Source: Leptotrichia sp. oral taxon 215 str. W9775 (GTDB lineage: Bacteria; Fusobacteriota; Fusobacteriia; Fusobacteriales; Leptotrichiaceae). Taken from it: a stretch of DNA of 25,028 nt. The notes below the pieces were generated by a model, which was not told the DNA's origin, made no database searches, and saw nothing but the letters and a program-made list of their open reading frames with translations. The stretch covers positions 90,028 to 115,055 of the forward strand of contig NZ_KI272827.1 of the NCBI RefSeq assembly GCF_000469505.1, in the 5' to 3' direction. Positions within the stretch are counted from its first letter, which is position 1. Every line of letters begins with the position of its first letter. Positions 1 to 8,145 of the stretch are shown here, piece after piece. The position numbers and the translations under genes were made by a program.

Positions 1-91
1 ACTGTTTTATATAAGTAAAATTTTAGTAAATGAATAAAATATAGCTTTTACATATATTATATTTAATTTTTACTATTTTGAGACATCCTCT
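1..91. repeat. Dispersed palindromic terminator-like repeat, copy A
   Basis: The right arm, ending GAGACATCCTC at 80-90, matches the arm ends of three other copies in this window. The left part from ACTGTTTTATATAAG, followed by AAAATTTTAGTAAATGAAT, matches copy B read on the minus strand, so this copy is inverted relative to B. It lies 29 nt beyond the stop codon of the GH13 gene, where a terminator is expected. The left end may continue outside the window, so the start is uncertain. Confidence 0.55.
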
Positions 92-120
92 TTTTATTTG
101 AGATTATAATATTTTTCTTA

Positions 121-3100
121 TTAATATCTAAACATTCTGATATTATCAGATCCTTTTTCATTTACCCAACGTTTCAATATCATTCCCTGTTTTGCTTTCA
201 GAGATAGTTTTATTTTCCCTTTTCCGTCTATTTTAACAATAGTTCCCTTTATAAGATCTATATATTTTTCATTTGGATGGGAAGTTATAAATTCAATATT
301 ATCAACATCTTTAAAAGAATTATTTATAACAGTAATCAGGGATCTACCTTCATTTGTACGCTCATAGGCAATTACATCATTTACATTATCAGCAAGCAGT
401 TCCTTAAATTTTCCATATACAAGAACTCTGTTTTCCCTTCTTATTTTTATAAGTTTTTTATACCATTTAAATAAATCCTTATCCGGATATTGTTCATATT
501 CTTCATTTCTATTTACTTTGGAAGGATTTTTTTCCAGATCGTAAATAAATTCATCCCAGAGCATAGGCTTTCTGCAGTAAGGATCTGTAGCTCCCCACAT
601 ACCTACTTCATCTCCATGGAATAACATTGGAGCTCCTATATATGTCATCTGAAAAATTGAAATAAGTTTCAATATATCCTTTGGCTTTATATTACTGTTA
701 ATCCAGTCTATTGTTGTATTCGGATGATAATTTGAAGCTAAATCAGGTCTTATTCCATTATATCCCTTTTCAAGCTGTTTACCTTCCTCCAGATTTCTTC
801 CTACCTTATCATTTACAATTCTTGAATAAAGCCTGTCTGTATCGTGCGAACCGTTCAAATTCTGTGAAGCCTGCAACGCCTGAAATGGATACCATGTTCT
901 CTTTTCCCTCAGTTCATTGAAAAAATCCTTAGCTGTAAGTTTGTAAGTTTCTCCGCCTTCTTTCCCCTGGTTTACAAAGTATCCTATTACCGTTTTCAGC
1001 CATTCGTAATTCATGACAGTATCAAATTTATTACCGTTATTTATATCACCTGAAGCATTTCCCCACAGCTCGGCAGTTATATAGGAATCATCTTTTACAT
1101 CCTTTACAACTTCACGCCATTCATGCCAGAATTTCTGATTTTCCAGACAGTTTGGAACATCAAGCCTCCATCCGTCTATTCCATCATCTTCCTGCCAGTT
1201 GTCAGAAACTTTTCCGTCAGGTCCATACATCCATTTTCTTGTAATATTAAAAATATACTCCTTATAGTGTTCATTGAATGTATTAAATTCAGGCAACGAA
1301 TTAAATCCTGCCCACGCATTGTAAATTACCCTTTCTTTATTTGCATTTACAGTGAGATAGGCATCTTCATCAGAAAAATAATCTTCTACCGGTACATGCT
1401 TTTCAAAGTCTGTAAATTTATACCAGTCCTTGTATACAGATTTTTCTCCGTCAGCCATTACCATATTAAATGTCCAGTGCCTGTCGCTGCTGTGATTAAA
1501 CACACCGTCAAATATGACTCTTATTCCGTTCTTATGTAATTCCTTTATTAAATCAGCCATTATAAGATCAGATTCTGTCCATACCCATGTTGCCGGATCT
1601 TCTGTTTCTCCATATCCGTTCTTTCCTTTATTTTCACCCTTCAGATTTACTTCCAGAAGTTTCAGTTCACTGTTATTAACTGCATTTTTCCCAAGAACAT
1701 CAATATACGTCTTATTTCCATAGCTATTGCTTTCCGATACGTCAACATTGTGTTTCTTACCACTTGTTCTTATTGTTCCAAAATCCGGAGAAATATGCCT
1801 GAAATCATTTGCTCCATACTTATGGTTCTGATATGAGAAAAACACCGGATTTAGCCAGACAGCATTTATTCCCAGTTCCTTCATGTAAGGAATCTTCTCT
1901 TTAATTCCCTGCAGGTCTCCACCGTACATTCTTGCATATTTTAAGCTGTAATTTATATTTTTTTCCTTTTCCTTTTCCTTTTCCCATGAAACCTGCTGAT
2001 TAAAATCAGAAGTCCATCTATTTCTGTCAAATTTCTCTTCATTTTCATTTTTAGACCATTTATATTTTTCTATAAAGTTCTGTTCATGAAGCTCATTTGC
2101 TTTAAATGCCTCCGGACCAAATTCATTGAAAATAGGGTCATTATAGTTATTTCCATTATAAAATCTGTCAGGAAATATATTATACCAGATTGCTTCCTTG
2201 GACCAGTTAGGTACTTTAAAAATCTGAATATCTTCCGATGAAGTTTTTACAGACAGCCTCTTTGGTTTTTTCTCGTATGACAAATCTTTTCCGTCAAAGT
2301 ATGCCTTAACTCCACCATCTTCCAGAACGAAGAAATAAAGAATCTTTTCAACTTCCTTTCCAAAGTCGATTATTCTTTCAAAATAGTCAAAACCATTTGT
2401 TTTGTCCCTAAATCTTTCCAGCTCATAAATCATCTCATAATTGTCTTCTTCGTTAAGAACCACACTTATATAAGCTCTTTCCACATCATTCATCTGGGTT
2501 CTTATTTTAAACTCATATTCCCTGTCTGAAAGCTTATTAAAATATTTCAGGCTTTCATAATTATGAACTATTGCTTTAAGGTTAGTTTTTCTATCTATGG
2601 CTTCAAATACAAATTTTCCTGTACCAAGATCCCCCTGTGGAAACAATGCTCCATTTTCTCCGATTATAAGCTTCAGGTTTTCATTTTTCGGATACCATTC
2701 ATTATCAATCAGATATTTATATTCATAAGTTCCTTCAGATAATACCAGTTCAATCTCATAAAGAGTATCTTCTATATGATGGACGGGCTCATCATCTGTA
2801 GTCCATCCATTAAAAATTCCTGATATTTTTATTTCATCAGCTTTTTCAAGATTAAAATCCTTTATATCCAGTTTCATTCTATGAAATTTTGTTTTTGAAA
2901 ATAAAACCTTGTTTTTTTCAGCATCATAAGTTATCAGAATATCCAGTCCCTTTTGGAATCCTGTTATTGGTTTCGGAGGAGTATTCTTTTCTGCCTTTGC
3001 TTCAAAATCAGTTGCAAAGGGAGCTGTATGATTGTAAGTAACTCCCTCCAGATTTCCATTTTCATCTTCCAGCGAAAAAGAATAGCTTCCCGGTTCTATA

Positions 3101-3198
3101 TTTGACCATTTGCATATGTATATTCCGTCGTTTCTTTTTTTCAGCTCTATTTTTTTGTATAATTCGTTGTTTCTGAATATTAATACTCTGCTTTTCAT
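121..3198 (-). CDS. GH13 alpha-glucan hydrolase (neopullulanase / cyclomaltodextrinase / amylopullulanase-like), intracellular
   Basis: This 1025-residue protein has all four GH13 signature regions. They are DGVFNH at 564-569, GWRLDV at 676-681 with nucleophile D680, acid/base E710 in AELWG, and the HD pair at 785-786. It should cleave alpha-1,4 and possibly alpha-1,6 bonds in maltodextrin, pullulan or glycogen. Residues about 108-175 look like a CBM48/AMPK-type glycogen-binding domain (NGW at 130-132, then YEYKYLIDNEW). A further beta-rich domain precedes the barrel, and the protein is much longer than a typical neopullulanase of about 600 residues. There is no signal peptide, so it acts in the cytoplasm. 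The start is supported by GGGAGAG just upstream of the ATG. It follows the M18 aminopeptidase by 59 nt and is probably co-transcribed. The exact bond specificity cannot be read from the sequence. Confidence 0.9.
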   Translation of the reverse strand: MKSRVLIFRNNELYKKIELKKRNDGIYICKWSNIEPGSYSFSLEDENGNLEGVTYNHTAPFATDFEAKAEKNTPPKPITGFQKGLDILITYDAEKNKVLFSKTKFHRMKLDIKDFNLEKADEIKISGIFNGWTTDDEPVHHIEDTLYEIELVLSEGTYEYKYLIDNEWYPKNENLKLIIGENGALFPQGDLGTGKFVFEAIDRKTNLKAIVHNYESLKYFNKLSDREYEFKIRTQMNDVERAYISVVLNEEDNYEMIYELERFRDKTNGFDYFERIIDFGKEVEKILYFFVLEDGGVKAYFDGKDLSYEKKPKRLSVKTSSEDIQIFKVPNWSKEAIWYNIFPDRFYNGNNYNDPIFNEFGPEAFKANELHEQNFIEKYKWSKNENEEKFDRNRWTSDFNQQVSWEKEKEKEKNINYSLKYARMYGGDLQGIKEKIPYMKELGINAVWLNPVFFSYQNHKYGANDFRHISPDFGTIRTSGKKHNVDVSESNSYGNKTYIDVLGKNAVNNSELKLLEVNLKGENKGKNGYGETEDPATWVWTESDLIMADLIKELHKNGIRVIFDGVFNHSSDRHWTFNMVMADGEKSVYKDWYKFTDFEKHVPVEDYFSDEDAYLTVNANKERVIYNAWAGFNSLPEFNTFNEHYKEYIFNITRKWMYGPDGKVSDNWQEDDGIDGWRLDVPNCLENQKFWHEWREVVKDVKDDSYITAELWGNASGDINNGNKFDTVMNYEWLKTVIGYFVNQGKEGGETYKLTAKDFFNELREKRTWYPFQALQASQNLNGSHDTDRLYSRIVNDKVGRNLEEGKQLEKGYNGIRPDLASNYHPNTTIDWINSNIKPKDILKLISIFQMTYIGAPMLFHGDEVGMWGATDPYCRKPMLWDEFIYDLEKNPSKVNRNEEYEQYPDKDLFKWYKKLIKIRRENRVLVYGKFKELLADNVNDVIAYERTNEGRSLITVINNSFKDVDNIEFITSHPNEKYIDLIKGTIVKIDGKGKIKLSLKAKQGMILKRWVNEKGSDNIRMFRY
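1961..1984. repeat. Hexanucleotide microsatellite (TTTTCC x4) inside the GH13 gene
   Basis: Four perfect tandem copies of TTTTCC (GGAAAA on the coding strand) encode a Lys-Glu run at about residues 405-413, within an insertion before the catalytic barrel core. A unit of six bases keeps the frame, so copy-number change would alter the length of a charged linker and not switch the gene off. Confidence 0.8.
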
Positions 3199-3257
3199 TT
3201 CTCTCCCAATTCCTTTATATATAAACTTCTTATCCTCTGTTTTCCAGATATGGAAAT

Positions 3258-4628
3258 CTATATTTCAAAAAATACTTTATACGCTCTGTATGTTTCATAC
3301 AAGTCAGCCTTAGAGGATATTTCAAACAGTGAATGCATCGATAAAAGTGCCGGTCCTGCGTCTATTGTTCTTATTCCATAGTAGGCAAGGAATTTTGCAA
3401 CTGTTCCTCCTCCACCTTCGTCAACTTTTCCAAATCCTCCAAATTGATATTTTATATCATTTTTATTAAATATCTGTCTTATTTCCTGAATAAATTCAGC
3501 ATCTGCATCATTTGCCGATACTTTTCCTCTACTTCCCGTATATTTTGCAAATGCCAGTCCATAAGAAAGTCTTGCAACATTTTCAGGATCGTGAACAGAT
3601 TTAAATACAGGATTCATTGCGGCAGTAACATCTGATGACAATGCCTTTGAATTCCATAGGGTTTCCCTCAGAATCTGATCATTGTAGTTTTTTTCAGTCA
3701 TTGAAAGAAGTTTTCCTACAATTAATTCAGGTAATGTTGTCTTCAAGCTTGTAGAACCTTCACTTCCTATTTCTTCCTTATCTGTAAGATATACCATTAC
3801 AGTCTTTTCAGGATTTTCCACTTCATAAAGGGCTCTTAATGAAGTATATGCACATATTCTGTCATCCTGTCCATATCCTCCTATCATACTCTGGTCAATT
3901 CCAACATCTCTTAATTTCCCCGCCGGAACTACTTCAAGTTCTGCTGTAATAAAGTCATCTTCCTCTATTCCATATTCTTCCTTAAGCTTATTAAGTACAA
4001 GCTGTTTTGTCTGTTTCTTTACATTTTCATCATTTACTGGCATATTTCCAAATAAAAGTTTCAGTTCCTCACCTTTGATAACTTCCCTTGTATTTCTATC
4101 ATCCTGAACTTTATATGACAGATGTGGAAGTATATCAGGTACACTGAATACAGGGTCTGTATCCTTTTCACCTATTGAAAGTGTAACTTTTTTCCCATCA
4201 GCAAGGAATACTACTCCATGCAGTGCTAAAGGTGTAGCTGCCCATTGATATTTCTTTATTCCTCCATAATAATGTGTATTTAAAAGGGCAAATTCCTCTT
4301 CTTCCTTTATTGGATTAGGTTTTAAATCAAGTCTTGGAGAATCAATATGTGAAACTATCATGTTAATTCCACTTTTAATATCTTTTCCCACTATTACTGC
4401 AATAAGGTTTTTATCCCTATTATTAAAGTAAACCTTATCTCCTGTTTTCAATTCTGTCTTTTCGTTTATATTCACAAACCCATTTTTCTTAAGTTCTTCT
4501 TCCGTAACAGTTACAAATTCCCTTTCTGTCTTTGCAGAATCAAGGTATGCCTTATACTCTTCCGAAAATTCAAAAATTCTTTTTTTCTCATCTTCAGTAT
4601 AATTTTTCCATAAATTTTCCCTGTTCAT
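3258..4628 (-). CDS. M18 family zinc aminopeptidase (aminopeptidase I type)
   Basis: This 456-residue cytoplasmic metallopeptidase removes N-terminal, often acidic, residues from peptides. The dinuclear metal site and catalytic residues of family M18 are visible: H94 in SHIDSPRLD, D255 in GYGQDDR, E285/E286 in DKEEIGS, D333 in SSDVTAAMNP and H432 in SMHSLFE. Length and motif order fit the bacterial aminopeptidase 1 / ApeA group. The start is well supported by a perfect AGGAGGT at 4635-4641, seven bases before the ATG. It lies 59 nt upstream of the GH13 gene on the same strand, so the two are probably one transcript. Peptide turnover is the likely role; the pairing with a glucanase has no obvious pathway logic. 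Confidence 0.92.
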   Translation of the reverse strand: MNRENLWKNYTEDEKKRIFEFSEEYKAYLDSAKTEREFVTVTEEELKKNGFVNINEKTELKTGDKVYFNNRDKNLIAVIVGKDIKSGINMIVSHIDSPRLDLKPNPIKEEEEFALLNTHYYGGIKKYQWAATPLALHGVVFLADGKKVTLSIGEKDTDPVFSVPDILPHLSYKVQDDRNTREVIKGEELKLLFGNMPVNDENVKKQTKQLVLNKLKEEYGIEEDDFITAELEVVPAGKLRDVGIDQSMIGGYGQDDRICAYTSLRALYEVENPEKTVMVYLTDKEEIGSEGSTSLKTTLPELIVGKLLSMTEKNYNDQILRETLWNSKALSSDVTAAMNPVFKSVHDPENVARLSYGLAFAKYTGSRGKVSANDADAEFIQEIRQIFNKNDIKYQFGGFGKVDEGGGGTVAKFLAYYGIRTIDAGPALLSMHSLFEISSKADLYETYRAYKVFFEI

Positions 4629-4781
4629 ATATATACCTCCTATGTTAACTTTATATTCCTATTTTGAATAGTAAATTGTATCATTTTTATAGGTTTTAGT
4701 CTATACAAAATTTTTAAGTACAACAACCCATAAAATAATACAGATATAAATTTATTTAAAAAATATTATAGTAAAAAATAA

Positions 4782-4849
4782 AACGGATATCTGAAAATTT
4801 CTTTCCGAACCAGTGAATAAGTCCATTTTATTTCCAACAAATATCCGTT
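4782..4849 (-). terminator. Inverted repeat with 50-nt loop downstream of hydF; probable terminator
   Basis: AACGGATAT (4782-4790) and ATATCCGTT (4841-4849) are perfect inverted copies separated by 50 nt. On the minus strand the second arm runs straight into TTATTTTTTACT, the layout of an intrinsic terminator for the hydrogenase-maturation operon. The loop is unusually long, so a small structured RNA is an alternative. Confidence 0.55.
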
Positions 4850-4890
4850 CTATACAATTAAATTTTTATAAAATAAACAGTAAACATTTT

Positions 4891-6108
4891 TTATTCCCGT
4901 ATAGTGCCTTTTATGGCTCTGTCAAGTATGCCTGTCAGATAGGCAAGTGTTACTCCATAATTTGTTATAGGAACTCCTTTTTCTTCTGCTATCCGTATAC
5001 GGTTTAACATATTCTTCCTAGTTATCATACATGAACCGCAATGAATAATGAGGTCCACATTTTCCATGTGAAACTCCTTCTCTTTAAAAGTTGCACCATT
5101 CTGAAAAATAATCTTCAGATTGGGGTTTATTTTTTTCTTTAGAAGATTAGGTATTTTTACAGTTCCTATATCTTCATGTGAAGTTGTATGAGTACAGCTT
5201 TCTGCAATCAGGACAGTTCCTTCCTTCTTATTTTTCAGTTCTTCCAGTGCCTCAATCCCTTTGATAAACTCCCTTATATCTCCCTTCTGTCTGGCAAACA
5301 GCATTGAAAAACTGGTTAGAGGTATATGGTCAGGAACTATTTTATCCACTGTTTTGAACACCTGCGAATCTGTAATTACAAGGTCTATTTTCTGAATTTC
5401 CTTTATTGTTTCCTCAAGTTCAGTCTCTCTCACCACCACTGTTTTTATTCCGTTATCAAGGCATTCCCTTATTACCTGAACCTGTGGCAGTATGAGTCTT
5501 CCCTTCGGAGCTTCTGAATCAATTGGTACTACAAGCACAACTGTCGAACCATAGGCAACCAGATCTCCTATTAATGGTGGATCTTCTTCCTGTTCTTTCA
5601 GATTTTTCAGTATTATTTCCAATAAGTTTTCCCTTTTTAAGTTTATATTTTCATCTAAAAAACTATCTCCTGAATTTTCCTTCCTTAATTTTTTTCTTTC
5701 TTCCTCTTTCAGCTGATCAAGTTTATTCCAGACAAAAACATAAGGTATCCTGAATCTCTGAAAAAACAGCTTCGCTTCCTTTTTTTCCTCCTTGTCTATT
5801 TTTCCGGCATTCAGAACATATATTGCTAAATCTGTCTTCTGCAAAATTTCTTCTGTCTTTTCAACTCTCATTTTTCCTAAACTTCCAACATCATCCAGCC
5901 CTGCCGTATCTATAATCCTGACAGGTCCGTAGCCTATCAGCTCCATAGACTTGTAGACTGGATCCGTAGTTGTTCCGGAAACATCTGAAACCAGTGAAAT
6001 TTCCTGATTTAGCAGAAGATTAAAAATACTCGACTTTCCAGCATTCCTTCTTCCAAAAAAGGCTATGTGCTTTCTGTTTGAGTCAGGCGTATTTAATCTT
6101 TCCATCAT
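4891..6108 (-). CDS. hydF: [FeFe]-hydrogenase H-cluster maturation GTPase HydF
   Basis: HydF is the scaffold and carrier on which the 2Fe subcluster of the H-cluster is assembled before transfer to apo-hydrogenase. The N-terminal GTPase domain shows the P-loop GRRNAGKSS (19-27), DTAG (67-70) and NKLD (128-131). The C-terminal iron-sulfur domain has the family's CTH (305-307) and HCGSC (356-360) ligands. The length of 405 residues is normal. The ATG overlaps the hydG stop in an ATGA arrangement, so the two are translationally coupled. A second ATG follows immediately and could also be used. It is the last gene of the operon, followed by the inverted repeat at 4782-4849. Confidence 0.97.
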   Translation of the reverse strand: MMERLNTPDSNRKHIAFFGRRNAGKSSIFNLLLNQEISLVSDVSGTTTDPVYKSMELIGYGPVRIIDTAGLDDVGSLGKMRVEKTEEILQKTDLAIYVLNAGKIDKEEKKEAKLFFQRFRIPYVFVWNKLDQLKEEERKKLRKENSGDSFLDENINLKRENLLEIILKNLKEQEEDPPLIGDLVAYGSTVVLVVPIDSEAPKGRLILPQVQVIRECLDNGIKTVVVRETELEETIKEIQKIDLVITDSQVFKTVDKIVPDHIPLTSFSMLFARQKGDIREFIKGIEALEELKNKKEGTVLIAESCTHTTSHEDIGTVKIPNLLKKKINPNLKIIFQNGATFKEKEFHMENVDLIIHCGSCMITRKNMLNRIRIAEEKGVPITNYGVTLAYLTGILDRAIKGTIRE

Positions 6109-7502
6109 AGATACAGATCCCTTTCTCCTGCCTTCAGTTTATCTATATTTTTCAGAACAAACTGTTCCAGTTTTTTATTTTCAATTGTTGCCGCCTGTTC
6201 CTTCACAAATTTTTCCACTTTTGCAAGTAATTCCTTATCTCCATAATCTACCGCATATTCCACAAGTGTTGTCAGGGCATTTGGTTTACACAAATTATGA
6301 ATCTTTTCAGATTTTGCTATTTCCATGAATTTTTCTCCAACTCTTCCTGTTCTGTAGCATGAAGTACAGTAGCTAGGAATATATCCTGCCGCCATAAGAT
6401 CTTCGATTACCTGTTTTGGGCTTCTTTCATCGGCAGTGGCAAACTGATTTACATTTCTTCCCTTTATGTGCTCTTCATATCCTCCAACTCCTGTACATGA
6501 ACCTGCACTTACCTGAGAAATTCCGTGCTGCAGAAGTATTTCCCTCATTTCAGCTGTTTCCCTTGTTGACAGTATCATACCAGTATATGGAACTGCTATT
6601 CTTATAATTGTAACGATTTTCTTAAATGTTTCATCATCCAGCAGATAAGGGAATGTTTCCAGGTTTACTCCTTCTGCAGGTCTTAATCTTGGAACTGAAA
6701 TTGTGTGGAATCCTACTCCAAATCTTTTTTCCAGATGCTCATTATGCATCATAAGTCCTAATACTTCAAATTTAGGATCTGCCAGTCCAAATAAAACTCC
6801 AGCTCCTACATCTTCTATCCCTGCTTCCATTGCCCTGTCAAAAGATGTTGTATGGTAGTCATAGTTTCCCTTTAGGCATTTAGGGTGAACTTTTTTATAA
6901 ACTTCTTCATCATAAGTTTCCTGAAACAAAATGTAAGTTCCTATTCCCTTTTCATTTAATCTTCTGTAATTTTCAACTGTTGTTGCAGCTATATTTACAT
7001 TTATTCTTCTTATTTTACCATTTTTATTATAAGTGTCGTAAATTGTATCTATTGCTTCTAATATATATTCTATATCACAGTTTACAGGGTCTTCCCCTGC
7101 TTCCAGAGCAAGTCTCTTATGTCCCATTTCTTCAAGAATCATAACTTCCTTTTTTATTTCTTCCATTGTAAGTCTTCTACGATGAAATTTGTTTTCCCTC
7201 TTGTATCCACAGTAAACACAGTTATTCACACAAAAATCACTTATGTAAAGTGGTGCAAACAGAACTACCCTGTTACCATATACATCTTTTTTTATTTTTC
7301 CAGCTATCTGAAACATTTTTTCAACCAGATCGGTATCCTCGATATGTAAAAGCTTTGCTATGTCCAGATGTGTTATTTTTTCCTTGTTTTCTGCTTTTCT
7401 AAGTATTTCCAGTATGTCTTCCCTTGAAGGATTTTTTCCTTCTTCCAACAATTGAAATATTTTCTCTCTGTCAATTTTTACATGTTCCTTGAATCTTTCC
7501 AT
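6105..7502 (-). CDS. hydG: [FeFe]-hydrogenase H-cluster maturation radical SAM enzyme HydG (tyrosine lyase)
   Basis: HydG cleaves tyrosine to make the CO and cyanide ligands of the H-cluster as an Fe(CO)2(CN) synthon. In the frame opened by the ATG at 7511, the radical-SAM cluster motif C94-x3-C98-x2-C101 is present. The C-terminal auxiliary cluster motif C382-x2-C385-x22-C408 matches HydG and separates it from ThiH. I place the start at the ATG at 7502 (465 residues). The ribosome site AAAGGAG directly abuts the ATG at 7511, leaving no spacing, while it sits nine bases before the 7502 ATG. The gene lies 152 nt downstream of the TM1266-type gene and overlaps hydF by 4 nt. A hairpin precedes the ribosome site. 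Confidence 0.96.
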   Translation of the reverse strand: MERFKEHVKIDREKIFQLLEEGKNPSREDILEILRKAENKEKITHLDIAKLLHIEDTDLVEKMFQIAGKIKKDVYGNRVVLFAPLYISDFCVNNCVYCGYKRENKFHRRRLTMEEIKKEVMILEEMGHKRLALEAGEDPVNCDIEYILEAIDTIYDTYNKNGKIRRINVNIAATTVENYRRLNEKGIGTYILFQETYDEEVYKKVHPKCLKGNYDYHTTSFDRAMEAGIEDVGAGVLFGLADPKFEVLGLMMHNEHLEKRFGVGFHTISVPRLRPAEGVNLETFPYLLDDETFKKIVTIIRIAVPYTGMILSTRETAEMREILLQHGISQVSAGSCTGVGGYEEHIKGRNVNQFATADERSPKQVIEDLMAAGYIPSYCTSCYRTGRVGEKFMEIAKSEKIHNLCKPNALTTLVEYAVDYGDKELLAKVEKFVKEQAATIENKKLEQFVLKNIDKLKAGERDLYL

Positions 7503-7527
7503 TAATTTCATCTCCTTTTGGATCAGA

Positions 7528-7554
7528 AAGCTTTGAAATTGTCATTTCAAGCTT
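7528..7554 (-). promoter_or_regulatory. Hairpin just upstream of the hydG ribosome site
   Basis: AAGCTTTGAAAT and ATTTCAAGCTT form an 11-bp stem with one bulged T and a 4-nt loop. It ends about 10 nt before the AAAGGAG of hydG. There is no T-run after it on the minus strand, so it is not a classical terminator. An mRNA-stability or translation-control stem is the more likely reading. Confidence 0.4.
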
Positions 7555-7654
7555 CTTTTCCATTAGCATATAGTATTTTAAACCTCAACTATCATCTCAC
7601 CTCATAAACTCTTTAAAAATCAATTTCCATGAATTTCCAGTGTTCCTAAATGTT

Positions 7655-7912
7655 TTAATCCATTTCTTTTTTAGAAACTGTAGTTTTCACCTGTATTTCA
7701 GGGATGCTTCCTAATTTTCCTGTAAATGCATTTATTTCATCCATTGTTCCAAGCATTATTATTGAAACTACTGATACACCTTCATTATGAAAAGGAAGTC
7801 CCATTCTTCCGTAAATATGCTGCTGAAAGCTTGCCACGATGTTGTTAAATTCATTCTGATGCTCTTTAGCATTTTCCATCATAACACTTATTACTGCTAT
7901 TCTTTTTTTCAT
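7655..7912 (-). CDS. TM1266-family putative regulator of the iron-only hydrogenase system
   Basis: This 85-residue protein starts KKRIAVISVMMEN and contains HIYGRMGLPFHNEGVSVVSI, followed by a second beta-alpha-beta half. It fits the small ACT/NikR-C-like TM1266 family, which is repeatedly encoded with hydE/hydF/hydG and is annotated as a putative hydrogenase-system regulator. It has no DNA-binding domain of its own that I can see. It is the first gene of the hydG-hydF operon, with AAAGGAA ahead of the ATG and a good sigma70 promoter about 55 nt upstream. Its molecular role is not established, and the assignment rests on pattern and context. Confidence 0.85.
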   Translation of the reverse strand: MKKRIAVISVMMENAKEHQNEFNNIVASFQQHIYGRMGLPFHNEGVSVVSIIMLGTMDEINAFTGKLGSIPEIQVKTTVSKKEMD

Positions 7913-7966
7913 AATTCCATTCCTTTCAAGTCAAATTTTAGAAAATAACATTCCCTATCTAATTTT

Positions 7967-7994
7967 ATTATATCTTTAAAATTGCTTAAGTCAA
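7967..7994 (-). promoter_or_regulatory. Sigma70-type promoter of the hydrogenase-maturation operon
   Basis: On the minus strand TTGACT (7994-7989) is followed after 16 nt by a perfect TATAAT (7972-7967). The expected start is near 7960, giving a leader of about 48 nt before the TM1266-type gene. Confidence 0.75.
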
Positions 7995-8050
7995 TAAATT
8001 GAAAAAGATTATTTTTCATTTGAAAATCAAATAGTTTTAATAGCAAAAAA

Positions 8051-8126
8051 GGAGACCGGCTCAAAATTTAAAGAACATGAAAACTATATTTTTTCATTCA
8101 CTAAAATTTTCTGAGACAGTCCCCTC
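8051..8126 (-). repeat. Dispersed palindromic terminator-like repeat, copy B
   Basis: The arms GGAGACCGGCTCAAAATTT and AAAATTTTCTGAGACAGTCC are imperfect inverted repeats around an interior with CTATATTTTTTCATTCAC. The copy lies 19 nt past the pgi stop. On the minus strand the last arm runs into CCTTTTTTGC, so it should work as the pgi terminator. It is about 20 nt shorter in the middle than copies C and D. Confidence 0.7.
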
Positions 8127-8145
8127 AAATATTTTATATTCAGTT

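Noticed and set aside
1123..1539. A 138-codon plus-strand open frame opposite the GH13 gene
   Set aside because: It lies inside a well-supported gene, has a composition typical of antisense frames (rich in Phe, Ile, Ser and Cys) and has no ribosome site or domain.
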